Shown here: positions 1 to 6,242 of the stretch, piece after piece
How positions within the stretch are numbered: position 1 is the stretch's first letter
How the letters are laid out: every line of letters starts with the position of its first letter
Assembly: GCA_016295615.1 (NCBI GenBank)
Contig: JAEDKW010000049.1
Location: 1-8,677, forward strand
Length of the DNA: 8,677 nucleotides
Source of the DNA: Oscillospiraceae bacterium
GTDB lineage: Bacteria > Bacillota > Clostridia > Oscillospirales > Oscillospiraceae
Reading direction: 5' to 3'
Position numbers and translations under genes: made by a program
Notes under the pieces: generated by a model
Seen by the model: the letters and a program-made list of their open reading frames with translations, nothing else
Databases searched by the model: none
What the model was told of the DNA's origin: nothing

Positions 1-623
1 ATCATATCCTTCACCTTCATCAGGCGGATCGTGTTCGCGCGCTCGTTTTCCTCGAGCTTCATCGTGATATATTTGACCGTCTCCTGCATCTGCGGGATCT
101 TGACGTACTCCAGCGCATTGACGCGCCGGCGCGTGCGCTCGATCTCGCCGGCAAGAAGCTGCGCGGTCTTTTCGACCTCGGCAAGGCGGAGGAGATCCGG
201 CAGAATACCGGACAGCGCCGCCACGGCGTCGTCCAGCTCACCGGAGGTCTGCGCAAAGCCGTAGGGATAGATATCCGCGGCATCCTGCGTTTTGGTCCGG
301 AACGAATAGCGCGGCACATTGACCGACATGATATTCTCAACGCTCATGTTCAGCTCCACGCTCTGCTTGGGCACAAGCAGAGCCTGCTCCAGCAGCTCCG
401 GCGACATGACGGCAGAGGCGACCGTGAACGAACTGTGCGCACGCAGGAGAGACTGCTCCACCTTTTCACGCAGCGCGCGGTTTTCGCGCACAATGTCCAT
501 AAACTGCCTCATCAGCTCGTCACGCTTATCCTTGAGCAGCTTGTGCCCGCGCTGCGCAGTGCGCAGTCTCGCCTTGGTGCGCGTGAGCTCCATGCGGGTG
601 GGGTTGACCGTGATGTTCGGCAT
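1..623 (-). CDS. ntpD: V-type ATPase subunit D, central shaft (C-terminus beyond window)
   Basis: Subunit D is the long coiled-coil rotor shaft. It sits inside the A3B3 head, binds F, and carries torque to subunit C and the K ring. I translated this gene directly because it runs off the window edge without a stop. From ATG at 623-621, 207 codons are open. The protein begins MPNITVNPTRMELTRTKARL, the conserved D-subunit opening, and continues with a Lys/Arg-rich helix (GHKLLKDKRDELMRQF, about residues 27-42). A second long helix comes near the end (ERTRRRVNALEYVKIPQMQE, about 160-180), with the family's RRVNALE-type motif. D proteins usually have about 205-230 residues, so only a short tail should be missing. 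The start has a GGGGGAAG-type ribosome site seven bases upstream. It lies 12 bases after the stop of ntpB and is the last gene visible in the operon. Confidence 0.96.
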   Translation of the reverse strand, partial: MPNITVNPTRMELTRTKARLRTAQRGHKLLKDKRDELMRQFMDIVRENRALREKVEQSLLRAHSSFTVASAVMSPELLEQALLVPKQSVELNMSVENIMSVNVPRYSFRTKTQDAADIYPYGFAQTSGELDDAVAALSGILPDLLRLAEVEKTAQLLAGEIERTRRRVNALEYVKIPQMQETVKYITMKLEENERANTIRLMKVKDM

Positions 624-635
624 CGCTCTTCCCCC

Positions 636-2012
636 TTACTTCTGCTGCGGCAGGTATTTGTCGATATACTCCGGCTTGATGCGCTTGAGCTCGCTGCGCG
701 GCAGGATGCTCAGCAGCTCCCAGCCGAGGTCGAGCGTCTGCTCGATGGAGCGGTTCTCGTCCGGTCCCTGCGAAACATAGCGCTTTTCAAACTCATCGGC
801 GAACTTTGCATAAAGAAGGTCGGTCTTTGAAAGCGCGGACTCACCGAGGATGGACATCAGCTCCTTATTCTCCTTGCCGGTGGCATAGGCGGCGAAAAGC
901 TGGTTCATCGTGCCGGCGTGATCCTCGCGCGTCTTGCCTTCCCCGGTGCCCTTGTCCTTAAGACGCGACAGGCTCGGCAGCACGTCGATCGGCGGGTTGA
1001 TGCCGCGGCGGTACAGCTCACGCGAGAGAATGATCTGTCCTTCGGTGATATAGCCCGTGAGGTCGGGAATCGGGTGGGTCTTGTCGTCCTCCGGCATGGT
1101 GAGGATCGGGATCATCGTGATGGAGCCGTCCTTCCCCACCTGCCGACCCGCGCGCTCGTACATGGTGGCAAGGTCAGTGTAAAGATAGCCCGGATAGCCG
1201 CGGCGACCGGGGACTTCCTTCTTCGCCGCGGAAATTTCGCGCAGCGCCTCGGCATAGTTGGTGATATCCGTCAGGATGACAAGCACGTGCATGCCGCAGT
1301 CAAAGGCAAGGTACTCCGCGGCGGTGAGCGCCATGCGCGGCGTTGCGATACGCTCGACGGCGGGATCGTTGGCAAGGTTTGTGAACAGCACCGTGCGGTC
1401 GATGGCCCCGGTACGTTTGAATTCGCTGACAAAAAACTCGGATTCTTCAAAGGTGATGCCGATGGCGGCAAAGACGACGGCAAAGTTGCTCTCGCCGTCG
1501 AGCACCTTTGCCTGGCGCGCGATCTGCGCGGCAAGCTTTGCGTGCGGAAGACCGGAGCCGGAAAAGATCGGCAGCTTCTGCCCGCGCACGAGGGTATTGA
1601 GCCCATCGATGGCGGAGACGCCCGTCTGGATGAACTCGTTGGGATAGTTGCGCGCGGCGGGATTCATCGCAAGCCCGTTGATATCGCGGTACTCGTCGGC
1701 AAGGATCTTAGGACCGCCGTCGATCGGCTGACCCATTCCGTTGAAGACGCGACCGAGCATATCGCGCGATACGGCAAGCTGCAGCGGATGACCGAGGAAG
1801 CGGATTTTGGACTCGGCAAGGTTGATGCCCGCGGACGCCTCAAAAAGCTGCACCACCGCGCGGTCACCGTTGACCTCAAGCACCTTGCAGCGGCGCACAC
1901 TGCCGTCGGAGAGGCGGATCTCGGCAAGCTCGTCATAGGTGACGCCCTCCACACGGTCAACGACCATCAGCGGTCCCGATATCTCACGGATCGTTTTGTA
2001 TTCACGGATCAT
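636..2012 (-). CDS. ntpB: V-type ATPase subunit B, non-catalytic head subunit
   Basis: Subunit B (458 residues, normal length) alternates with A in the cytoplasmic A3B3 hexamer. It binds nucleotide poorly and contributes to the catalytic sites at A-B interfaces. An N-terminal beta-barrel (about 1-75) is followed by the nucleotide-binding fold and a helical C-terminus (about 360-458). Where catalytic subunits have a Walker A loop, this protein reads SGSGLPHAK (151-159), lacking the GKT core; this is the hallmark of B. The ATPase alpha/beta signature region PPIDVLPSLSR (340-350) ends in Arg350, which aligns with the arginine finger of E. hirae NtpB. Other conserved stretches are GVSAIDGLNTLVRGQKLPIF (131-150) and ILTDITNYAEALREIS (246-261). 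The ATG overlaps the TGA of ntpA by four bases (ATGA), and AGAAGGA lies five bases upstream inside ntpA, so translation is probably coupled to A. Confidence 0.99.
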   Translation of the reverse strand: MIREYKTIREISGPLMVVDRVEGVTYDELAEIRLSDGSVRRCKVLEVNGDRAVVQLFEASAGINLAESKIRFLGHPLQLAVSRDMLGRVFNGMGQPIDGGPKILADEYRDINGLAMNPAARNYPNEFIQTGVSAIDGLNTLVRGQKLPIFSGSGLPHAKLAAQIARQAKVLDGESNFAVVFAAIGITFEESEFFVSEFKRTGAIDRTVLFTNLANDPAVERIATPRMALTAAEYLAFDCGMHVLVILTDITNYAEALREISAAKKEVPGRRGYPGYLYTDLATMYERAGRQVGKDGSITMIPILTMPEDDKTHPIPDLTGYITEGQIILSRELYRRGINPPIDVLPSLSRLKDKGTGEGKTREDHAGTMNQLFAAYATGKENKELMSILGESALSKTDLLYAKFADEFEKRYVSQGPDENRSIEQTLDLGWELLSILPRSELKRIKPEYIDKYLPQQK

Positions 2013-3781
2013 GCGTCCTTCTCTCCCTTCTCGGCGATCGCGCCGATCTCTTCCTCCATCTCCACGAGGAGATTGGCGTAAGCGTCCTTATACTGCTCCT
2101 CCGCCACGCTCTTCATGCGCCCGATCTTCTCGCGTGCCGGAATGGCAAACAGCTCGCTGAGGCTTCCGCCGCGCGCCGCCGCCGAGCGGCAGTGCTCATC
2201 GTAGAACTTGATGATGCCCATCATGCGGCCCTGGCGGTCATATGCGGAGTAGGCATCGATGTCTGCAAACGAGTTCTGCTGCAAAAAGTCTTCACGGATC
2301 ATACGGGCAAGCTCCAGTGTGATCTGGTCGCCGGCGGAAAGCGAATCCTTGCCGACGAGCTGCACGATCTCATTGAGGCTGCTCTCCTCCTGCAGCATCG
2401 CCAGCGCCCAGTCGCGGTTTCGCAAAAACTCCTGTCCGAGGTTTTCGTCATACCACGGGCGCATGGAGTCGAGATAAAGGGAATAGGAATTGAGCCAGTT
2501 GATCGCCGGGAAGTGACGGCGGTAGGCGAGCGAGGAATCCAGCGCCCAGAAGACCTTGACAATACGCATCGTCGCCTGCGAGACCGGCTCACTGAGGTCG
2601 CCGCCCGGAGGCGAGACCGCGCCGACTGCCGTGAGACTGCCGCGCCGTTCGTCCGAACCGAGGCACTCCACCACGCCCGCGCGCTCATAAAACTGCGCAA
2701 GTCGTGAGGCAAGGTAGGCAGGGTATCCCTCCTCGCCGGGCATCTCCTCAAGACGCCCCGACATTTCGCGCAGCGCCTCCGCCCAGCGGGAGGTGGAGTC
2801 GGCGATGACGGCGACGGCGTAGCCCATGTCGCGGAAATACTCCGCAATGGTGATGCCGGTATAGATCGATGCCTCGCGCGCCGCGACCGGCATATCGGAG
2901 GTGTTGGCGATGAGCACCGTGCGCTTCATCAGACTCTCACCCGTGCGCGGGTCGATCAACTCCGGAAACTCGCGCAGCACGTCCGTCATCTCGTTGCCGC
3001 GTTCGCCGCAGCCGATGTAGACCACAAGGTCGACGTCCGACCACTTGGCAAGCGCGTGCTGCATGACGGTCTTGCCGGAGCCGAACGGACCGGGGATCGC
3101 TGCCGTGCCCCCCTTGGCGATCGGGAAGAAGGTGTCAACGATGCGCTGACCGGACTGCAGCGGTACGGTGGGCGGATACTTCTTTTCATAGGGTCTGCCC
3201 ACACGCACCGGCCACTTCTGCATAAGCGTCAGCTCTTTTTCCTCGTCTTTCTCCGTTTTGAGCACGGCGACAACGTCGGTGACGGTGAAGCTGCCCGCCT
3301 CGATGCGCACCAGCGTGCCGCTCATCTTCGGCGGCACCATGATCTTGTGGAGGATCGACGGTGTTTCCTGCACGGTGCCGAGGATGTCGCCGCCGACAAG
3401 CCTGTCACCGACGCTGGCAGTCGGGACGAAGTCCCACTTTTTTTCCCGGTCCAGCGCCGGAACCTCAACGCCGCGCGGCAGGCTGTTGCTGCCCGTTACG
3501 GCACGGATGACCTCCAGCGGACGCTGGATGCCGTCGTAAATATTTTCGATCAGACCGGGACCGAGCTCGACCGAAAGCGGCGCACCGGTCGTTGTGACCT
3601 CCGCCCCCGGACCGAGACCCGAGGTCTCTTCATATACCTGAATCGCGGCGGAATCTCCGCTCATGGTCAGGATCTCGCCGATGAGACGCTGCTCGCCCAC
3701 GCGGACAACGTCAGCCATGTTGGCCTCCTGCATACCCGTGGCGACGACCAGCGGACCGGAGACTTTCACGATCTTTCCCAT
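2009..3781 (-). CDS. ntpA: V-type ATPase catalytic subunit A
   Basis: Subunit A (590 residues, typical for the family) hydrolyses or makes ATP in the A3B3 head. A beta-barrel (about 1-70) is followed by the bulge or non-homologous region (about 110-200) that separates A from the F-type beta subunit and contributes to peripheral-stalk contacts. The Walker A loop GPFGSGKT is at 231-238, with Lys237 and Thr238. The catalytic-glutamate motif GCGERGNE is at 257-264, with Glu260. The Walker B strand AVAVIADSTSRW ends at about 333, with Asp328. The alpha/beta signature PAINWLNSYS is at 425-434. All catalytic residues expected from E. hirae and Thermus A subunits are present. The ATG is preceded by AAGGAAGG with an eight-base spacer. 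The 28-base gap to ntpG is the largest within the operon, and I see no convincing promoter in it. Its last codon overlaps the start of ntpB. Confidence 0.99.
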   Translation of the reverse strand: MGKIVKVSGPLVVATGMQEANMADVVRVGEQRLIGEILTMSGDSAAIQVYEETSGLGPGAEVTTTGAPLSVELGPGLIENIYDGIQRPLEVIRAVTGSNSLPRGVEVPALDREKKWDFVPTASVGDRLVGGDILGTVQETPSILHKIMVPPKMSGTLVRIEAGSFTVTDVVAVLKTEKDEEKELTLMQKWPVRVGRPYEKKYPPTVPLQSGQRIVDTFFPIAKGGTAAIPGPFGSGKTVMQHALAKWSDVDLVVYIGCGERGNEMTDVLREFPELIDPRTGESLMKRTVLIANTSDMPVAAREASIYTGITIAEYFRDMGYAVAVIADSTSRWAEALREMSGRLEEMPGEEGYPAYLASRLAQFYERAGVVECLGSDERRGSLTAVGAVSPPGGDLSEPVSQATMRIVKVFWALDSSLAYRRHFPAINWLNSYSLYLDSMRPWYDENLGQEFLRNRDWALAMLQEESSLNEIVQLVGKDSLSAGDQITLELARMIREDFLQQNSFADIDAYSAYDRQGRMMGIIKFYDEHCRSAAARGGSLSELFAIPAREKIGRMKSVAEEQYKDAYANLLVEMEEEIGAIAEKGEKDA

Positions 3782-3809
3782 AGGCTCTACCTTCCTTTTC
3801 TTATCATTT

Positions 3810-4118
3810 TTATATCATATCCGCGCCGACGGCGCGTTCTGCGGTTGTTTTCACCTGCTCCATCCCAATGCCGAGCGAGCCTTCCTTCCCCGGAATGAGG
3901 ATAACGGCGGGCGTCAGCGCCGCGCGGCAGCGCTCAATCTCCGGTGCAAGCACAGATGCCAGCTGCTCGGTCATGTAGATAATGCCCACATTTTCCTTTG
4001 AAAGACGGTGGAGCGCCGCGCGCCCTTCCTCGGCGGTATCTGCCGGGCAAACCTCCAGTCCCAGGGCACGAAAGCCCATCACGCTGCCGCTGTCGCCCAT
4101 AACTACAATTCGATACAT
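3810..4118 (-). CDS. ntpG: V-type ATPase subunit F, central stalk (NtpG of Enterococcus)
   Basis: This 102-residue protein is the small central-stalk subunit that binds D. In the E. hirae operon the homologue is called NtpG, and it is named subunit F in Thermus, archaea and eukaryotes. The family fold is a small alpha/beta Rossmann-like domain with a C-terminal helix that reaches towards the head. Visible family features are the opening MYRIVVMGDSGSVMGFRALG (1-20), with the GD-(x)n-GFRALG motif; a middle strand and helix, VGIIYMTEQLA (44-54); and the strand AVILIPGKEG (71-80), with the conserved IPG. Its length is normal. The start is well defined by AGGAGG at 4131-4126, seven bases before the ATG. 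It lies 18 bases after ntpC and 28 before ntpA, which matches the C-F-A order of ntp operons. Confidence 0.97.
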   Translation of the reverse strand: MYRIVVMGDSGSVMGFRALGLEVCPADTAEEGRAALHRLSKENVGIIYMTEQLASVLAPEIERCRAALTPAVILIPGKEGSLGIGMEQVKTTAERAVGADMI

Positions 4119-4136
4119 CTCTTTGCCTCCTAACCG

Positions 4137-5114
4137 TTACAGCGCGCGCAGACGCGGACGGATCTCGTCGGCAGAGAGTCCCGCAAGCTTGCCGTTCAAC
4201 AGAATGCGGATATCGGTCAGCTCCGTCTCGCTTGCGGCGAGATAGGCAATGACGACCTCCTCGCCAAAAGCCATGCGCCGCGCCGCGCAAAGGCTCTCCG
4301 TCAGCGCATCGTCGCACGCGCGTTCAAACGCCGTAAGACTTGCGCCTTCCAGCGCTCTGGCTGCTTCCTCGCCCGCTTTTTCCAGTTTTCCGCCGCGGCA
4401 AAGCTCTGCAAAGCCGCTGCCCTGCGCCGCGGCAAGGGCGCGGATATCCAGGTGTCCGCCGCGCAGCAAAAGACCGGAAAGCGTGCTCTCGTCGCCGCCG
4501 GAACGGCGCACGCGCACCGCCGTACGCAAATTGTAAATATCGGTTTCCAGTGCCGTATAGCTCTTCAAAAAAGCGCTGTGAGAGCGCTGCGCAAGCTGCT
4601 GCTTTTCTGCAAAAAGCGCCGCATCCAAAATCGCATCGCTGCGCCGCGCATCGCCGCTTTCCGTCAGCACCTGCTTCGCGCGTTCGATCGCCCCGGCAAA
4701 CGCATAAGGCAGCGCACGGAAATCGTCCCTGGCAAAGGCTTCGCACAGCTGAGCGATCCCAAACCGTCCGCCCGGAAGAAGCAATCGCTCGTTTTCTCCT
4801 CCGCTCTTGAGCAGCACCTTGGCGTTGTGGTAGTCGTAACGCAGGGAGAAGGCGTCCAAAAGCTCGCTTCCGCCCAGCACGCTGTGCAAAAAGGCATAGA
4901 CCTCGCTGCGCCGCGCACGGATCAGCTTTTCGATCCCCTCCGCGTCCGCGCGTTCGACCTCGCCGCAGCCGCATTCCGATAGGATGTGCACGGCTTCGGC
5001 AAAGTTCTTCGCCTCAAGGATCCTCTCGCACTGCTCATGCCGGAGCATCCGGTTCTCCCGCTCACGAATGGCGGCGGAGATCATCAGATAGTCGGTATCC
5101 TTTCGTTTCGTCAT
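4137..5114 (-). CDS. ntpC: V-type ATPase subunit C (d-type), rotor-ring adaptor
   Basis: Subunit C, equivalent to eukaryotic subunit d, is a funnel-shaped helical protein that sits on the K ring and receives the D/F shaft. At 325 residues it is close to the usual 320-340. Two conserved family motifs are visible: LRYDYHNAKVLLKSGG (91-106), with the DYHN core, and the C-terminal ASETELTDIRILLNGKLAGL (294-313), followed by SADEIRPRLR (314-323). A repeat-like second D-x-x-N element, TDIYNLRTAVRVRR (191-204), fits the internal three-domain symmetry of the family. The protein is Ala/Leu/Glu/Arg-rich and has no membrane segments. The start has GGAGG at 5124-5120 with a five-base spacer, partly overlapping the end of ntpE. 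The sequence is fairly diverged outside the motifs, as is usual for this subunit. Confidence 0.96.
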   Translation of the reverse strand: MTKRKDTDYLMISAAIRERENRMLRHEQCERILEAKNFAEAVHILSECGCGEVERADAEGIEKLIRARRSEVYAFLHSVLGGSELLDAFSLRYDYHNAKVLLKSGGENERLLLPGGRFGIAQLCEAFARDDFRALPYAFAGAIERAKQVLTESGDARRSDAILDAALFAEKQQLAQRSHSAFLKSYTALETDIYNLRTAVRVRRSGGDESTLSGLLLRGGHLDIRALAAAQGSGFAELCRGGKLEKAGEEAARALEGASLTAFERACDDALTESLCAARRMAFGEEVVIAYLAASETELTDIRILLNGKLAGLSADEIRPRLRAL

Positions 5115-5126
5115 ACGCTCCTCCCC

Positions 5127-5714
5127 TCAGGATGGGAAGAGGCGCGATGCGGTCTCGCGCTCAAGTTCCTCGCGGCGGGAGCTCAGCAGTACGGCAAAAT
5201 CGCAGTTGATCTCGCACTCGCCGTCCGAGAGCAGGAAGCCCGCCTGCATCGCGCCGTCCTTTTCGGAAAGCGTCAGGTGCGCGCCAAGCTCCGCATTGAC
5301 CTCCCCGACAAGGCGTGCGCCAAGCTCGCTTTTGTCTTTATGGTTGAAAATGACCGTCTCCCGTCCGGTGGAAACCGCCGCGCGCAGCAGCTTTTTGAGA
5401 AATGCCGCGTATTGCTCCTGCGGAAGTGTGCAAAGCTTTTTCAGCGCCATGCCGAACGCTTCCTCCATGATCTCCTGCTTCGCCGCAAGCGACATCTTCT
5501 CCGTTTCCATCCGGGCTGCGCTGCGCAGTCTCTCCAGCCGTTCCTCGGCTGCGGCGGTCTGTTTTTTCTCTGCCTCCTGCCGCTCACGCTCCGCCCGATC
5601 CTCATATTCCCGATGGATCTCACGCAGCGTTTCCTCGGTCTGAGCGGAAAGTGCATCCAGTGCCGCTTTTGACTCCTCGCGAAGGCGCTGTTCAATTTTA
5701 CTCAGTCCGTTCAT
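5127..5714 (-). CDS. ntpE: V-type ATPase subunit E, peripheral stalk
   Basis: Subunit E pairs with the G/H-type subunit to form the peripheral stalks that hold the A3B3 head against rotation. The 195-residue length is typical. Residues 1 to about 85 are a long charged helix rich in Glu, Arg and Ala, interrupted by few hydrophobics and no proline, as expected for the coiled-coil arm. Residues about 95-195 form the globular head-binding domain, with strands such as ETVIFNHKDKSEL (119-131) and the family-typical C-terminal pattern GFLLSDGECEINCDFAVLLS (159-178) followed by a helix ending ETASRLFPS. The start at 5714-5712 has only a modest ribosome site (AAAGGCGG, somewhat far upstream), but the next possible methionine lies well inside the coiled coil. 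Gaps are 22 bases after ntpK and 12 before ntpC. Confidence 0.95.
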   Translation of the reverse strand: MNGLSKIEQRLREESKAALDALSAQTEETLREIHREYEDRAERERQEAEKKQTAAAEERLERLRSAARMETEKMSLAAKQEIMEEAFGMALKKLCTLPQEQYAAFLKKLLRAAVSTGRETVIFNHKDKSELGARLVGEVNAELGAHLTLSEKDGAMQAGFLLSDGECEINCDFAVLLSSRREELERETASRLFPS

Positions 5715-5736
5715 CGCGGTACCGCCTTTCCCAAGC

Positions 5737-6222
5737 TCAGCCGATCTTCATCAGCATAATGATGGACGCAAGAAGGGACAAAATGGCATAGAACTCAACC
5801 ACGATACACAGCACCATGCCCTTCACCCACTCGTCCGGACGGCGCGCCAGCAGATTGATCGAGCCCGCCGCCACGCGACCTTGCGCAATGGCGGAAACAA
5901 GTCCGCCGATGGCGATGGGCATACAGGCGGCGAAGTAGCGCAGCCCTTCTGCCAGCGTCAGATCAACATAGCTGCCGTCGAGAATCCCCATGCGCATCAT
6001 CGCAATAAATCCGATAACGAGACCGTAAAGTCCCTGCGAGCCGGGGATGACCTGCAGAATCATGACCTTACCGAATTTGCCCGGATCCTCGCTCAAAAGA
6101 CCGGTGCCGGCCTCGCCGGCTATGCCTGTGCCCTTCGCGCTGCCCGCGCCGGCAAGGCAGACCGCAAGACCCGCGCCGAGCATCCCGATGGCGGCTCCGG
6201 AAGTCAGTTCAAAAATACCCAT
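5737..6222 (-). CDS. ntpK: V-type ATPase subunit K (c-type proteolipid), four-helix ring subunit
   Basis: Subunit K forms the membrane rotor ring that carries the coupling ion. The 161-residue protein has four hydrophobic helices (about 8-30, 53-78, 93-118 and 133-159), arranged as two tandem hairpins. It therefore resembles E. hirae NtpK (156 residues) rather than the two-helix subunit of Thermus. The ion carboxylate is Glu143 in VVEFYAIL (141-148). The first hairpin has Gln63 in IPGSQGLYG (59-67), so there is one carboxylate per four helices. Gln114 in AIAQGRVAA (111-119) matches the third-helix ligand. By alignment from memory, Ile59, Ser62, Gln63, Gln114 and Glu143 correspond to Leu61, Thr64, Gln65, Gln110 and Glu139 of NtpK, the Na+ ligands, which points to Na+ coupling. 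A strong AGGAGG at 6236-6231 lies eight bases before the ATG, and the gene follows ntpI by 20 bases. Confidence 0.98.
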   Translation of the reverse strand: MGIFELTSGAAIGMLGAGLAVCLAGAGSAKGTGIAGEAGTGLLSEDPGKFGKVMILQVIPGSQGLYGLVIGFIAMMRMGILDGSYVDLTLAEGLRYFAACMPIAIGGLVSAIAQGRVAAGSINLLARRPDEWVKGMVLCIVVEFYAILSLLASIIMLMKIG

Positions 6223-6236
6223 AAATCGTTCCTCCT
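6223..6236 (-). promoter_or_regulatory. Strong ribosome binding site of ntpK
   Basis: AGGAGG at 6236-6231 is a perfect match to the core anti-Shine-Dalgarno complement. It stands eight bases before the ATG of ntpK, with an A/T-rich spacer (AACGATTT). With that of ntpG it is the best ribosome site in the operon. It fixes the ntpK start and fits the need for several K copies per complex, but this link to stoichiometry is an inference. Confidence 0.85.
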
Positions 6237-6242
6237 GTATGT

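Noticed and set aside
918..2081. A 387-codon plus-strand frame antisense to ntpB.
   Set aside because: It is a shadow of ntpB: no family motif, His/Arg/Asp-rich, and it runs across the A-B junction without its own initiation signal.
3782..3809. A possible internal promoter in the gap before ntpA (AT-rich on the ntpG side).
   Set aside because: The 28-base gap shows no -35/-10 pair with proper spacing. The AT-rich bases near 3801-3820 overlap the end of ntpG, and the gap is otherwise explained by the ribosome site of ntpA.
3056..3898. A 280-codon plus-strand frame antisense to ntpA and the end of ntpG.
   Set aside because: It is composition-driven, with no recognisable motif, and lies over two well-supported genes.
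4324..4974. A 216-codon minus-strand frame inside ntpC in another frame.
   Set aside because: It is extremely Arg/Gly/Ala/Cys-rich, a typical frame-shifted reading of GC-rich DNA, and ntpC carries the real motifs in the other frame.
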